This document shows, piece after piece, positions 29,201 to 37,685 of a stretch of DNA of 64,000 bases. This DNA comes from Byssochlamys sp. IMV 00236 (Eukaryota; Ascomycota; Eurotiomycetes; Eurotiales; Thermoascaceae). The notes under the pieces were generated by a model, which saw only the letters and a list, made by a program, of their open reading frames with translations, had not been told where the DNA came from and ran no database searches. The position numbers and the translations under genes were made by a program. The stretch lies in NCBI GenBank assembly GCA_001931875.2, contig MSJH02000826.1, forward strand, positions 234,756-298,755, in the 5' to 3' direction. Numbering within the stretch: the stretch's first letter is position 1; the number at the start of each line of letters is the position of its first letter.

Positions 29201-32128
29201 GGCTTCCATGTACAGGTGCGCAAGATCTGCCGCCGCTCTGAGGTCACTGATTGTCAGGTCCCCTAGGTATGTTTGCACCAAGCCCAGCAGATCGTCCAAC
29301 TCGCCATCGGGAGAGTGTACGTAGATTTCTGTGAATCGAGATCGTAGACTAGGCGCTAAATCTCGCTTTCCAGCATCGGTAGCAGGATTCATAGCGCCAA
29401 ATATGCGGAAATCAGGGTGTCCAACAACTCTTTCCACATCACCAGCTTCTGACAACAGAACCGAAGGCGATCCTTCACTGCCGTGGTGGAGGAGACTGGC
29501 GATGTTCTCCAGCGTATCAGGTGATGCCAGGTTGATCTCATCAAGGAGAACCCATTCTCCGTTCCTAAGTGCCCGAACAATCTTACCTTGAACGAAGGCG
29601 AAGGTGAATTTCGTGTCGCCTTGCGCAACCTGCGCCTCGAAATCACCAAGCTGGGTAGCAAATACTTCCCATTTCTTTCTAAGACCTTGATACTTGGGCG
29701 AGTCAAGCTTTCTCTTCTTTGAAGGTTGCTCTCGACTGTCTTCGTGGTCTTGAGAAGACCGAGAGGGGCCGAATATACCGTTCGCCATACGAACAGCTTC
29801 ATGCCACAGAGTGACAAGGCGGGTCCAGTTCCCTGCCGCTACACTTTTGGCAACAGAAGAAAGGAATTTCTGATTCTTCTTAGCCGAGAAAGTCATTTCG
29901 AAGAGCTGGTTGAATTCATCGAGCATCGGGACAGCCATAGAGCGAATATTTACCGGCTTGAATCCACCAAGGAGGTCAGTGCTCTCACTCTGTTGCGACA
30001 GGTTCACAACAGTCAGCTTTTGCCGCATTAATGTCGCGAGCTGTTGGATCACTGCAGTTTTCCCGATACCAGTCTCTCCAACCAGCAGTAAGGGCTCAGC
30101 CATTTGAATTGCGGCTGCAGCCTGTTCCATGGTCTTCAGGGCTGGTCTGGTAGGAGCGAATCGGTTGGACGTTCTCGACTTGGATCCGGTTGGAATTCTG
30201 AGTTTCTGGCATCGCTCTCTGCCGAGCTGAAGGCTGTTACCGCTATCAGAATACGCCGGTGTGCGCTCATGAAGGCAGAAATGGGCTCGCTGCGGGGATA
30301 CGTGCAGAGCTTCGGCAACAACAGCGGCCAGTGAGTCTTGGACAGTCCTGTCCGGCAAATACTTGATGAACACATCAACAGTATCCATAAAGATGTCATC
30401 CTGCAAGCTCTCAGGAGTCGCCTCATGTCCAGACCTGATGCCTAGCTGCTCCAGCCGCCTATGCGATCGCTCACAGAGCTTGATGAGGTCTCGAAGACCC
30501 GGACTTCTACCCTGTGAGCTTCTCAAGGCAAGGCTTCCGCGGAAGGCTGAGCATATACGGGTGTAGACATCCATGAGAACCGGCACCCTTGTCGATAGAA
30601 GAGGGAACTTCTCCGTTATGATGTCTCTGATCTCATCCATGTCTGGAGAATTTACCCGAACTTTCTCCCATAGTCTGCTTCCAAGCATGGCTGTACTAGG
30701 CATAACTTCTTCGCCTGTGGTGTTCAGCGAGGTCTTCATTGTCGCAATGATCCTGAATCCATCCGCGCACTTTATCCGTTCTCTTCTGGACGGGATGATC
30801 AACTCCCCTTTCTCGATTACTGGAAGAATGAGACCGATGACCTCAGAAGGAGCTCGCTCCAAATCCTCGATCAATACCCAACGTCCCTCTCTTGCTGCCT
30901 TCGTGAGGACACCAGGTTGCCACGTAAAGGACCCTGTGACAGAAGAGGTGGCATACATTCCGAGAAGACTTTTCGCATCAGTCTGCTCGTTCAAATGCAA
31001 GGTGACCATGGAAGCTGCCTGGCCCATCAATCCAGCGACATGGTTGACCAAGGAAGTCTTTCCAGAGTTAGACAGGCCCGTCAGAAGCAAAGGGCGCGGA
31101 AGAAGCAATGATCGGGCGATTCTTCGAAGGTTATCCACTGCTGTAGGAACGTGTACTAGAGGCGACTGTCCGGACGATGCTTCCTGCAGTCTAGGGACGA
31201 GGATACCACAGATATCTGCGGTACGACTCTTGAAGCTCCCCCGCAAAGACTCTACTTGGGACAGAGAATCCGGCTCTGATCGATTCAGCTGCACCTCGCG
31301 AAGGCGCTTCTCCAGTGTCTGCCATCGTCGCTCTTCCCACAAGCTCAAAAAGCGGTAGTCAACCACGACGCCCTCCCACGTTTCTTCGATGGGCTCATCA
31401 CCAACATGGGCGCTAATCATCCTCTCTGTTGCCATATCGGCAGCACGCATGTAAATGCAGAAGCAGCGCACCGCCAAATACCGTACGCATCGGTTACCAT
31501 GTTGGAATAACGACTGCAGTTGCAACGGCGACACTCCGGTTGAAAAAGCCTCTGGGTCGAATGACAAGAGTCGAAATATCGCAAGAAGCAACGTACGCAA
31601 TGTAGCAGCATCTAGATCATCTAGACTGCTTCCCTTTACCACGGCCAAAGCCGGTAAAAGTCCATCTTGGGATGATATGTACTGACTTGCAAGGGTTCTC
31701 AAATAAGGCGCAAATGGTAATATCCGCGAAAATGCCGATAGAATGCGTGTGTAGTGGGACTGGGAATCTGCACCAAGCCATCGTGCTGCTAAGTCGACAA
31801 AAATCGGCTCGTACAATGCAAAAATTCCCTCCGTACATGACGGTTCTAGAGCGCCCAGCGCAAGCGCGTCTAGAAATTGGGAGCCTGACACAGTCCGAAT
31901 AAGCTGCGCCAGCTCATTCGGAAGCTGCTGAAAGACTTCAGACTCTGAAAGAGTCGCCTCATAGGCAGGTCGACCATCCATCTTGGGGCCTGCCACCGAG
32001 GGATCTCTTTTTTCTGTTGAATTTTGAGCAGAACTCTTGTAAGAGCTCTTTTTGTCCGCGGAAACTTTTTTTTGGTAGGTCTGTTTTTCTGCCGCGATAT
32101 GTGGCGTCGGTGCCCTCACCGCCCACAT
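17231..32128 (-). CDS. mdn1: Midasin (Mdn1/Rea1), AAA+ ATPase of 60S ribosome maturation
   Basis: A single uninterrupted 4965-codon ORF. Midasin is a dynein-like hexameric AAA ring in one chain that strips assembly factors (Ytm1, Rsa4) from pre-60S particles. Six Walker A motifs are visible: GLSNSGKT (about residue 350), GETGIGKT (690), GPTSAGKT (1125), GETGCGKT (1415), GSPGVGKT (1800) and GPSGCGKT (2110). A helical linker spans about 2300-4100. A strongly acidic Asp/Glu/Gln-rich tract covers about 4130-4630. The carboxy-terminal MIDAS domain carries AVDDSKSML (DxSxS) near residue 4755. Two starts are possible: ATG 32128 or ATG 31981 (residue 50, MDGRPAYEATL); the first 49 residues are basic and poorly conserved in appearance. 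The nearest divergent ATG (CLC gene) is 118 bp away. Length is typical for fungi. Confidence 0.97.
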   Translation of the reverse strand: MWAVRAPTPHIAAEKQTYQKKVSADKKSSYKSSAQNSTEKRDPSVAGPKMDGRPAYEATLSESEVFQQLPNELAQLIRTVSGSQFLDALALGALEPSCTEGIFALYEPIFVDLAARWLGADSQSHYTRILSAFSRILPFAPYLRTLASQYISSQDGLLPALAVVKGSSLDDLDAATLRTLLLAIFRLLSFDPEAFSTGVSPLQLQSLFQHGNRCVRYLAVRCFCIYMRAADMATERMISAHVGDEPIEETWEGVVVDYRFLSLWEERRWQTLEKRLREVQLNRSEPDSLSQVESLRGSFKSRTADICGILVPRLQEASSGQSPLVHVPTAVDNLRRIARSLLLPRPLLLTGLSNSGKTSLVNHVAGLMGQAASMVTLHLNEQTDAKSLLGMYATSSVTGSFTWQPGVLTKAAREGRWVLIEDLERAPSEVIGLILPVIEKGELIIPSRRERIKCADGFRIIATMKTSLNTTGEEVMPSTAMLGSRLWEKVRVNSPDMDEIRDIITEKFPLLSTRVPVLMDVYTRICSAFRGSLALRSSQGRSPGLRDLIKLCERSHRRLEQLGIRSGHEATPESLQDDIFMDTVDVFIKYLPDRTVQDSLAAVVAEALHVSPQRAHFCLHERTPAYSDSGNSLQLGRERCQKLRIPTGSKSRTSNRFAPTRPALKTMEQAAAAIQMAEPLLLVGETGIGKTAVIQQLATLMRQKLTVVNLSQQSESTDLLGGFKPVNIRSMAVPMLDEFNQLFEMTFSAKKNQKFLSSVAKSVAAGNWTRLVTLWHEAVRMANGIFGPSRSSQDHEDSREQPSKKRKLDSPKYQGLRKKWEVFATQLGDFEAQVAQGDTKFTFAFVQGKIVRALRNGEWVLLDEINLASPDTLENIASLLHHGSEGSPSVLLSEAGDVERVVGHPDFRIFGAMNPATDAGKRDLAPSLRSRFTEIYVHSPDGELDDLLGLVQTYLGDLTISDLRAAADLAHLYMEAKKLNAENRLTDGAGQKPHFSIRTLVRTLIYVIDHAQIYGLRRSMFEGFSMSFLTVLSQESERLLMPILEKHIFGSAKNARSLLGQTPRPPYDGREYVQFKHYWMRKGPFNAEEQPHYIITPYIEKNLKNLVRASSTRRFPILIQGPTSAGKTSMIEYLAKISGNKFVRINNHEHTDLQEYLGSYVSGDDGTLRYQEGILVEALRNGYWIVLDELNLAPSDVLEALNRLLDDNRELFIPETQEVVHPHANFMLFATQNPAGLYGGRKVLSRAFRNRFLELHFDDIPESELEYILKERSQIAPSFCSRIVSVYQKLSVLRQSNRLFEQKNSFATLRDLFRWALRRADTREQLALNGFMLLAERVRNPQEREAVKKVIEDVMRVPIDEDAIYGPSQLEECFRGAKRPPTGIVWTRAMRRLFILVSKAIENNEPVLLVGETGCGKTQLCQAIAEAHARELFIVNAHVNMETGDLIGAQRPLRNRAAIEKQLFQDLQVMLKTVPGLDSDVEDKSLNDLKKLYLATSPEPLQACSPELLQRIRRNFARSNALFEWSDGSLVSAMKTGQYFLLDEISLADDSVLERLNSVLEPSRTLLLAEKGPIDSLVVADEGFQFLATMNPGGDYGKKELSAALRNRLTEIWAPQLSEDEDLLPILTSKLVPVPESIPKAMLEFAKWFKSVFQNSSANSISIRDVLAWVDFVNKSSSYSDLAFAVVHGAAMVYIDTLGANPAAMLSVASDNLVKSRDICLRKLSELFGFEASPVYHQTATVAVEDGFLRVGPFRLPMGADSTPDPEFIMDAPTTIANSIRIARGLQSSKPILLEGSPGVGKTTLVAALARALGKPLTRINLSDQTDLTDLFGSDVPVEGGDVGQFSWRDAPFLRAMQRGGWVLLDEMNLASQSVLEGLNSCLDHRQQVYIAELDQTFKRHPDFVLFAAQNPHHQGGGRKGLPASFVNRFTVVYADSFSDTDLNRICSKLFPGSPPEQTDKLINFVSLLNASISRDRRLGAIGGPWEINLRDISRWLQLTHRGSLQIHTRHFLDVVISQRFRTEEDRSLVSQLYRNVFGENPDTPTYYHNLSPSYLQVGFGVMQRDHVLQRFFEPRLRIIPRDLSVLQSLILCIEQAWPSILVGPSGCGKTTVLRKLAAINGAQLIELALSADTDTMDLIGGFEQIDFRREILSFIDDLAVFLQCHIITAYSSPDVLHFPSDFLQVYQLCKTESPSLEELLTSLSILLRSYPSSGLDDYVKQGETLLRLSRQSEKVGFQWTEGVLTQAIQQGKWVVLDNANLCNPSVLDRLNSLMEPNGYLVLNEQRTEDGSARVIKPHPNFRLFLTMDPRNGELSRAMRNRSIEICFLSAPMDGSLQSQMPAYTCESALYRLRPVWNIDVATFSNDLDLMSYEVRLDHLSIRDLTLLARALKTFVPNNLSSSMGSQVTSIVQRYTCVMEERRSWNLGDHFQLFDSKALLGDMSSGAMSLLTKGSPQPIHPLVNEPLLSIASINMDPSRFVGLAFLQEIMLDLYRLQQRLAHANESSRSLKPSQMTRLERSLASGRVQALMKDSTQPVGPFLIECCQALHDHIRNLGDIAIGDSFVVTALRSVIHLCWDFFAATQVTDLDDGEFQTYLQIGQELASSLQNHGSLVRPISLILAQSISHFHAEWALTTGLSMQKMWDSWRPATPASEEQLQSLLDLEQVVSEFTAIAVKTRVPLSQLSKVRESLIDAQRSIILGAADGQILVPGLKQVVKELATAVQHFESLQEPYFSTQFETICQYHDLSVPRNTGSVGLISRGSVSLLASRPARPADMSNIQSHVPDLLHKLSMFSGSGISAKHALSLSGTLSLSTLERLTSVGNTTLGQMDFLSIECNALAQALASSTNEIAVGPSNVLVRALARLALELLVCHQEFFEAVYLDHLTAALRMVETNGSYEGQSIPQLQLNAALPSGHYFRDIAQNFLSPCLHSLTVGVRSLTDDIHEVGKVTVQLAMVLLRLFVPDRPFDPSLGLVVQRKRHHRRVSELTKRSEAICAYEREFSGESTNLRNQLLQNELEALGSEPPSSAVTRPQRSQISHLQGEFSNLINSVLLRTMEDNVSEEKSRLLRDNIRQISQRLGTNFRFYDDVTVPVIRFLHLLDLGISLRSSQLPDTFEITNVREISIRTPFLGGQMRTLPRGTRNLKSRNSSHVVELLFHELSILVTTQNTDLSVLRTAVGRDNLRRIFDDFHDLWKEKLKEDQEKEARRTEMYRYRGSLEDSEQADEDELRRLFPTYDSTSDEADTEKIRIDPKSVSLRLAKLHARLFVGQDRKDALKDLVKDSSRLLGSIWSTAQASVSPLGPKSHLPGTFLLLEDAIDGIEHFTPTDYNFYTDSNSAEAKKLVSLVLSIQSRFLQLQMAWPEHAALQDVITCCKEIFEFRHTEPVAKFLTKVEKLHAYVHEWQLVASREYSAASIYDELTNLIISWRRLELSTWAKLLDIEREKCEQDVSSWWFVAYETLFAAPLQMAQAGEDLAEHTREVIATLEKFFLSTTMGQYSARLRLVENFRLLLLSYVDEYPVLASLGSALLNFICHFKPFENILSKALADGRQSLEKDIKQQIQLASWKDTNIAALRESARRSHYKLFKVVKKYRGLLGQPVETVLTQGMPEMSNEGTIAPGNSLSSSPAVSSGALAVCQRKIASWNDRPLRFRDPDATTSNMLRVYSSAMVDLDVSDQLHSFMNDVIETMKELKSQTPKTLTEENKEDVQHLKTRKRRFYAEKLHQLFFMGIRRNVGVNLLEEQASVAQVLATTPDLIPTSTSGHLVTNAISYFHRFLDVVPRVRQAAHQYSEELSNVEVSRSVGSVEGLLLLLRKQRDVLSPALSQLGSLESILAKMDNVWTCGSESLSAIQPAVVEEKGSATRTVGWLGPMLGVASVVVEIHSKFSGCNSSNILDGLRAWRDNVDHLRNLLDRLPELPAGLSSPSHDNALSQVRRSVGELKQDLTKWNAERPDLSFVLEQLIPWTEVDCSSTTAAKVNSDMALADFDGLLLSTADKMFVGLQRVSSALSTLPASIEDRNWLSKSEELFSKAIKEAHLSDIGASLEHLLNEIQRLQKGNDDLSVASALVATVHPIAKQYYIICADLVDRFVSIHRQLCKMSYILAKSFAQVASEGFCSPAEASNEQGDTGNLESGTGLGEGEGAEDISKDVQDDEDLSELAQQQNTEDKTEEMESSKDAVDMDQDELEGETGQTEQKEDDEDGASDGEDEENDIDDEVGSVDDLDPNAVDEKLWDGSHEEEQKESENQEGKGVTQPDEQTAAQEKDAKEQGEQTEDQSEDDEEAPEDEGEAVGREDMDVTDPHAKEEDALELPEEMQLDGEEKEGGESDMDDGMDELSDMGPDLDEEQSGAPEDKMDGDDNAEEEPVEADDIGQDEGEEGQDNNEAEGPEEADTTGDEPKEEEQEDILRAQRDENDAAGENVAPSEAVAGGLAAEEDQNDDQGTSGDAQREIGSKDAAENTEQQNGAAEDGQDSKTTRDASGGRDDGKMEGPEQQAFKKLGDMLEQWHRRQQDIKNPSEENEESQALPQDTDMADAEFEHLADQEDVADTQALGQANEEQAKALDQTNAVESEDMKPNGDDTLPDASSGDQDVPMDAKMDEDTPMVGDMSSADAHTTGTFMATDTRVHESSQDGTGQVEANEELDEVDSQLAAIHLSSTLPPRTSPEEARRLWSHYEALTNNLSLSLTEQLRLILAPTLATKLRGDFRTGKRLNIKRIIPYIASQYKRDKIWMRRSIPSKRNYQIMLAVDDSKSMLESGSGQLAFETLALVAKSLSMLEVGDLCILGFGDEEHVRVAHEFGKPFSSEAGMQVFQQFNYQQTGTNVRKLIADSVALFREARTKRGPSGGNADLWQLELIISDGICEDHDTIRRLVRQAQEERIMVVFIIVDAVKGNSILDLSEASFEPDESGTGEMKLKMKKYLEGFPFPYYLVVRDVRELPAVLAMALKQWFAEVVDTSS

Positions 32129-32246
32129 CTAATCGGGGAGCACGAGCCACATCTCCGTATCGGCTCACTCGCCGATCCGTTCTAGTTATGCTATCGACAT
32201 CAAGCTCCATGGAGATGGTTGGCGATCCGACACCATATGACAAGCC

Positions 32247-35241
32247 ATGCCAGTGAATTCCGGCTCCGATAGTCAGGGCCCTCCGGCCGCTGGACGCCTA
32301 TCGCCCGATGACCCTCTGCAAAGCGACAATGAAGATTCCGGCGCTGATCCTGTTTCAAATCACCAGAGGGACAACGATCTCTTTGCTACTGACCCATTGG
32401 CGGAAGAGCCACAGCAGCCGTCAGTTCATGCTTGTCCCTATCAATCGCCTGTTACTGACTGTTCTCATAGAATTACTTTCAAGCCACGACACAAGCGCCC
32501 TTCGCGTTTCAGTCTGTCCAATCTCTTCTCCTCAGACAGCACGCCTGGTTCTTTCTTGAGAAACGCGCGCTCAGGATCGCAGCAGCAGCCAGATGCGGAA
32601 AGATCAAATACATTTCCGACACGAAATCAAGAACCCGGACCCGGGGGCGTAGATGGGACCAAAGATGGTGGACCGCTGGATTGGTACGTTGAAGGACCAG
32701 GGCGAAGAGTAGGATACGATGATCTCACGGCGATCGACTGGATCTTCGAGTATACAAAGGAAAGACAGAGGAAAAGACTTCTTTATTCCAGGGGACAAGG
32801 GTTCCTGGGACATCTACTGCGGTTGTTGGATGAGAGCCATATATGGCTGGTGTTGGTCGCGACAGGAATAGCGGTTGGTATCATCGCAGCAGCAATTGAC
32901 ATCGTCAGTGATTGGTTAGGGGACCTAAAAACAGGCTACTGCAAAGCGGGTTCAGGTGGAGGGAAGTTCTATCTTAACAAAAGCTTCTGTTGCTGGGGTC
33001 ATGAAGGTAGGCTATCTACCCACGATGTTCATATATCGGTTGAGAGCTAAGCGTCCTTTCCTGTGCAGATTTGTCCGAGTGTCAGGATTGGACACCTTGG
33101 AGGGATGCCTTCAAAATAAAATCTGTGGGAGGTGGATATGTCGTCGAGTACATTTTCTATGTCCTCTATTCCGTAAGAGCCGTCTTGTGTCGTCCTTGCT
33201 AGCTTTCACTAACTTGGACGTAAGGTTCTTTTCGCCTCGTGCGCAAGTATCTTGGTCAGGACATATGCCACATACGCGAAGCATAGTGGAATACCCGAGA
33301 TCAAAACTGTTCTCGGCGGTTTCGTCATTCAGGGCTTCATGGGAGGTTGGACTCTGCTCATAAAATCTTTGGGGCTGGTAAGAATGGCCATATAATTTGG
33401 AGAACTCTGTACATCCCTAACTCGGTTTCGACACAGTGCCTTTCTGTAGCATCCGGTTTGTGGCTAGGGAAGGAAGGTCCCCTCGTCCACGTTGCTTGCT
33501 GCTGTGCAAACCTGATAATGAAGCCCTTTGAGAGCCTCAACAGGAACGAAGGTACGTTACAAGCCCGGTAAACTCATGACTGCCGCATAAACTGAACTAT
33601 ATATGCAGCAAGGAAACGCGAAGTATTATCAGCAGCGGCCGCTGCTGGGATTTCCGTCGCATTTGGAGCCCCTATCGGAGGCGTGCTCTTTAGCTTGGAG
33701 GTATGGATCAACTCAAAAAGCTTACCGTTTGATTTCTTCCGACATATAATAACCTCTTCCAGCAATTATCATATTACTTCCCAGACAAGACCATGTGGCA
33801 GAGCTTTGTCTGCGCTATGATTGCAGCGGTCACTTTGCAGGCACTGAACCCATTCCGCACTGGAAAGATTGTGCTATATCAAGTTACTTATACCAGAGGA
33901 TGGCACAGTTTCGAAATTATCCCATTCATTGCCCTTGGAATTTTGGGTGGCTTATATGGGGGGCTCTTCATTAAGCTTAATATGAAAATTGCCCGATGGC
34001 GAAAGTCGCGAGGGCTGTCACGTCCAATACTCGAGGTGGCATTAGTCGCCCTTATCACTGCCATCATCAACTTTCCCGATATATTCATGAGGGCACAGAG
34101 CTCCGAACTTGTTTTCTCTCTGTTTGCCGAGTGCACAACAGTCTCAAACGACCTCTTTGGTTTGTGCAGGACGGATACCAGCTCCTCCGTCAAATTTATT
34201 TGCCTACTCCTCATTGCTGCGGTCTTAGGATTTTTCCTCGCGTCCATAACCTTCGGCTTGGAGATTCCTGCTGGTATAATTCTCCCCTCTCTCGCTATCG
34301 GCGCGCTATATGGACGTGCTCTGGGAATAGCCGTCAAAATGTGGCAGACTGCGTATCCGAAATTCTTCTTATTCAGCAGCTGCGAGCCCGATGTCCAGTG
34401 TGTCACGCCAGGGATATATGCTATCATTGGCGCAGCGTCAGCCCTCGGTGGTGCGACCAGAATGACGGCGTCGATAGTTGTGATCATGTTTGAATTGACG
34501 GGCGCGTTAACATACGTAATCCCAATTATGGTGGCTGTCATGCTATCCAAGTGGTGCGGCGACACGTTCGGCAAACGGGGCATATATGAAGCATGGATCC
34601 AACTGAACGAATATCCGTTCCTCGATCATAAGGATGACAGACCTACCCCAGATGTTCCCGTTCGTAAGATCATGACGAGTGTCGATGATATCACAGCCAT
34701 AACCGCCCTTGGACATACTATCGAATCCCTTCGGAACCTGCTTGCCACGACTCCATATCGCGGATACCCCGTAGTATCCGATGCGTCGAACCCTATCTTG
34801 CTCGGCTATATTTCGCGGACCGAGCTGTCATATGCCTTGAACTCGTCCACATTATCTTCCAATCGAAATCTACCCCCGGAAACCCAGTGCTTCTTTGTCC
34901 ACCAACCATTTGCGGATCCGCTGGAAACTCTTGACCTTAGGCCATGGATGGATCAAACCCCAATGACGCTAAACAGCCATACCAGTTTCCTAATCGTCCT
35001 CAATATGTTCCAGAGACTCGGCTTGCGTTATGTCCTATTCGTGGACCGGGGGATTCTCCAAGGCTTGCTGACCAAGAAGGACGTTTGGTTCGTCCTCAAT
35101 GGGGTTGAGACTCGTCAAGAAAAAGGACTAGGAGACGGTGACTTCAGAGAAGCCGAGGCAGGAGAAGAGGAGGGCCTGTTAGCAGCCAGCGACGATGGCA
35201 ACAGTGTTGTCAGCGCCTTAGAGAGGCGTCAGTTTCTGTAG
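32247..35241 (+). CDS. CLC-type chloride channel/transporter with CBS domains
   Basis: Exons are 32247-33006, 33069-33172, 33225-33377, 33437-33551, 33609-33700 and 33763-35241; all five introns are 52-62 bp and joins keep the frame (900 residues). About 175 hydrophilic residues precede the first membrane helix ([20 protein letters not shown]). Signature motifs are [15 protein letters not shown] (GSGIPE loop, with His in place of the first Gly), [11 protein letters not shown] (gating Glu) and [31 protein letters not shown] is also present. Two CBS domains follow at about residues 680-870, starting near [14 protein letters not shown]. Yeast Gef1 is the family reference: an intracellular chloride transporter supporting Golgi/endosome acidification and copper loading. 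Subclass and location here are inferred. The gene is divergent from midasin with 118 bp between ATGs. Confidence 0.93.
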
Positions 35242-35571
35242 ATCTCGTGTTTGCAGATCGTCGGCGCAATTTCTGGTATATTTTTCTTTTTAACGATCAT
35301 GTTTGGCTTATGAGCTCCTTTGTGATGAAATGACATTCTACGTCAGCAAAAGACATGCTGTCTAGATCTTCTGTGATACCACAAAATACTAAAGTGTTTT
35401 TGCTATGATTCGGGGTATTCTCTATCTATCGGTAACGTAGCCGACAGTCAAATATAAAATCTCGTAATGATTCCTCGATAAGTAATGAACATTATTCGTC
35501 CCTAAAAGTGAGGCGTTTTTTTGTGAAATAATAGCAATGAGATCTATGACCTTTATATGGCACCCGTCGCT
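35242..35571. other. Convergent 3' intergenic region
   Basis: AT-rich sequence between the CLC gene and the P5C reductase gene. Only 3' untranslated sequence is expected; nothing else seen. Confidence 0.6.
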
Positions 35572-36602
35572 CTAGAATCGAGTACCATTAACATTTTTAA
35601 CACCTTGTCCGAGCTGACTAGCAACAACAGTTGCTTCTCGGATTGAGCGAGCATAGCTGCCTCTTACAGCGTTCTCCTCCAGGACGAGCAGCCCACCGAT
35701 AGTGCATCCACCTGGGGAAGAGACCTTCTCCTTGAGGATAGCTGGGTGTTCTCCATTCAATACCAAACCAGCAGTTCCCTTCATAACCTGAGCGGCCATA
35801 AGCTGGGCCTCTGCACGAGGGATGCCCATTGCCACAGCGCCGTCAGCGATGCCTTCAAGAGCCAGTGCCAATAAAGCCGGCGAGGATCCTGCCAACGCAG
35901 TGCATGCATCCATGTTAGACGGTGGTAGCTGCACCACGCGACCAATCCGTGTGAAGATCCAAGTCACCAGTTTATTCAGATCATCTGGGAGAGGCGGGTT
36001 CTGAATTCCAATGACGGTCATCGATTCCCGGACAAAGGCAGCAGTGTTAGGCATAGCGCGAACAACTCTGCATCTATCCTCTGCCGGAATCGAGTCATCT
36101 GGGTAGAGCACATCCTCGATCTGCTTCTCGGGAACACCAGCCAAGATACTGATAAGCAGCTTGCCCTTGAGGGCTTCCCGCATGCCTGGGACGTCCAGGA
36201 TGTCCTTGACCATGTACGGCTTGCAGCCCAGGATAATGACATCTCCTTCCTTCACACCGCTGACGTTGTCATTCTGCAGGATCTTCACTGGGAAGTCAGG
36301 GTATGCGCTGACCGCATCTTGTACACGCTTCGCGGATCGCCGAACACAGGCGATAAACTTCGTAGGTGTCTGAGACGGCAAGTCCTCGGAGGACGACTGG
36401 GCTTGGTTGGGGTTCTTTTTGGCTTCAGTAACTGCGGCAAGGACACCGCCCAGAATTGCGATACCGAGATTACCTAGACAGCAAGTGTCAATAACGTCGA
36501 GCTCGGCATTCTAAAGATAGTGCGTTACCTACCGCATCCCAAAAAGGTCAGAGTCATCTCCGACTTTCCGGAGCCATTGCTAGTTGTTGCGGAGGCCGAC
36601 AT
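35572..36602 (-). CDS. pro3: Pyrroline-5-carboxylate reductase (last step of proline synthesis)
   Basis: Exons are 36533-36602 and 35572-36473 with intron 36474-36532 (GTAGGT..CTAG), giving 323 residues. The intron lies inside the Rossmann nucleotide-binding motif: TLTFLGCG before it and NLGIAILGG after it. Further family landmarks are DVIILGCKPYMV, LISILAGVP, RAMPNTAAFV and the carboxy-terminal signature GLVLNGEHPAILKEKVSSPG followed by GCTIGGL. The enzyme reduces pyrroline-5-carboxylate to proline with NAD(P)H. An insert near residues 35-60 (Asn/Gln/Ser-rich) separates the first strands, as in other fungal forms. It is divergent from ctk3, sharing about 310 bp upstream. Confidence 0.95.
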
Positions 36603-36915
36603 GGTGCCCAGGAAATTTACAATGGGCTATCGAACTTGTACTTTCAAATGACAGAACTGAGTGAAACGTGCTATGGACAAGCGAAGGACGGCTCTCATCT
36701 ACTTTTTGAGTCCCTCCTTGTATATAGCCGATAGCGCTGTCGCTCCGATAGCGGTAAGTCTTAATCCCACCTTTTCTGCCAGCAAAAAGCTCTCACCGCC
36801 TTATGGGCGAGCCAATGGTCTCGACGGCATTGTTCGCCTTCGCAGACGATAACTACGATTCATTTCAGTCTTCCGTCTCCTCTACTCATTGCCTCATCGA
36901 TATCCTATCGTCACA

Positions 36916-37685
36916 ATGGCTGATCCTTTCGAGGTCCGAATGCGTTTCACGACGCAGCTGCAGCATCTCAGCGCATCAGTCACTTCGTCCCAGAAGGCTG
37001 CCCATTATGCGCTCAAGTACCGTGACATGGACGAAGATCTCCATTCATGCATCCTGGAACAGCTTGAAAGGGTACGGAAATATCATATTCTATGTAATCT
37101 TCTTTACTGACAAGATGACAGAATAACATGAACAACCGAGCAAACATCATGTATTTCATCGAGCAGCTTTGCGACATGGCCACAAAGGAAAACCACCTCG
37201 ACTACGTCCGGATGATACAGAGGGATATTCTCCGTGTAGTGGATGCCGTTGTACCAGCGGATGGATCAGGTGCGGCGAATGTGAAGCATGTCCGTCGGGT
37301 ACTCCAGGGTCTACAGAGCAAATCTGTCCTTTCCGCAGAGACTGTGACAGAAATCGACGGCAGCCTCAAGGAGCGGGAAACGCATCCCGCACACCTTGAC
37401 CTCGAACCAGTCGAGGGGGCAGAACCGGGAAGTAAATCAAGAGGGACGCCTCGGGGGTCCAAGACCAACGGCACACTCCGTGTCGATAAGCGCCAAATCG
37501 AACAGCGGATCGAAGAGGATAGAGAACGGAATAAGCGTCTGAGGGAGAACATGTGGGCAGTGAGCGGGGATGATGGAGAAGAGAATGGGAAGTTCTGGGA
37601 TGACGCGAGTGATACGGGCGAAGATGACTTCCTGGGTGCTGAGGAAGAACTCGTCGAGAGGAGGCAAATGGTGGCTGCACAATGA
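36916..37685 (+). CDS. ctk3: CTD kinase-I gamma subunit (Ctk3)
   Basis: Exons are 36916-37071 and 37122-37685 (intron 37072-37121, only 50 bp), giving 239 residues. Ctk3 assembles with Ctk1 and Ctk2 to phosphorylate Ser2 of the RNA polymerase II carboxy-terminal domain. The amino half is a CID-like helical domain: DPFEVRMRFTTQLQHLSAS, then AAHYALKYRDMDEDLHSCIL, NNRANIMYFIEQLCDMA and YVRMIQRDILRVVDAVVP. The carboxy half has a charged helix with QRIEEDRERNKRLRENMWA, a known Ctk3 C-terminal motif, and an acidic end. The ATG at 36916 (CACAATGG) is preferred over upstream non-ATG extensions. Confidence 0.92.
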
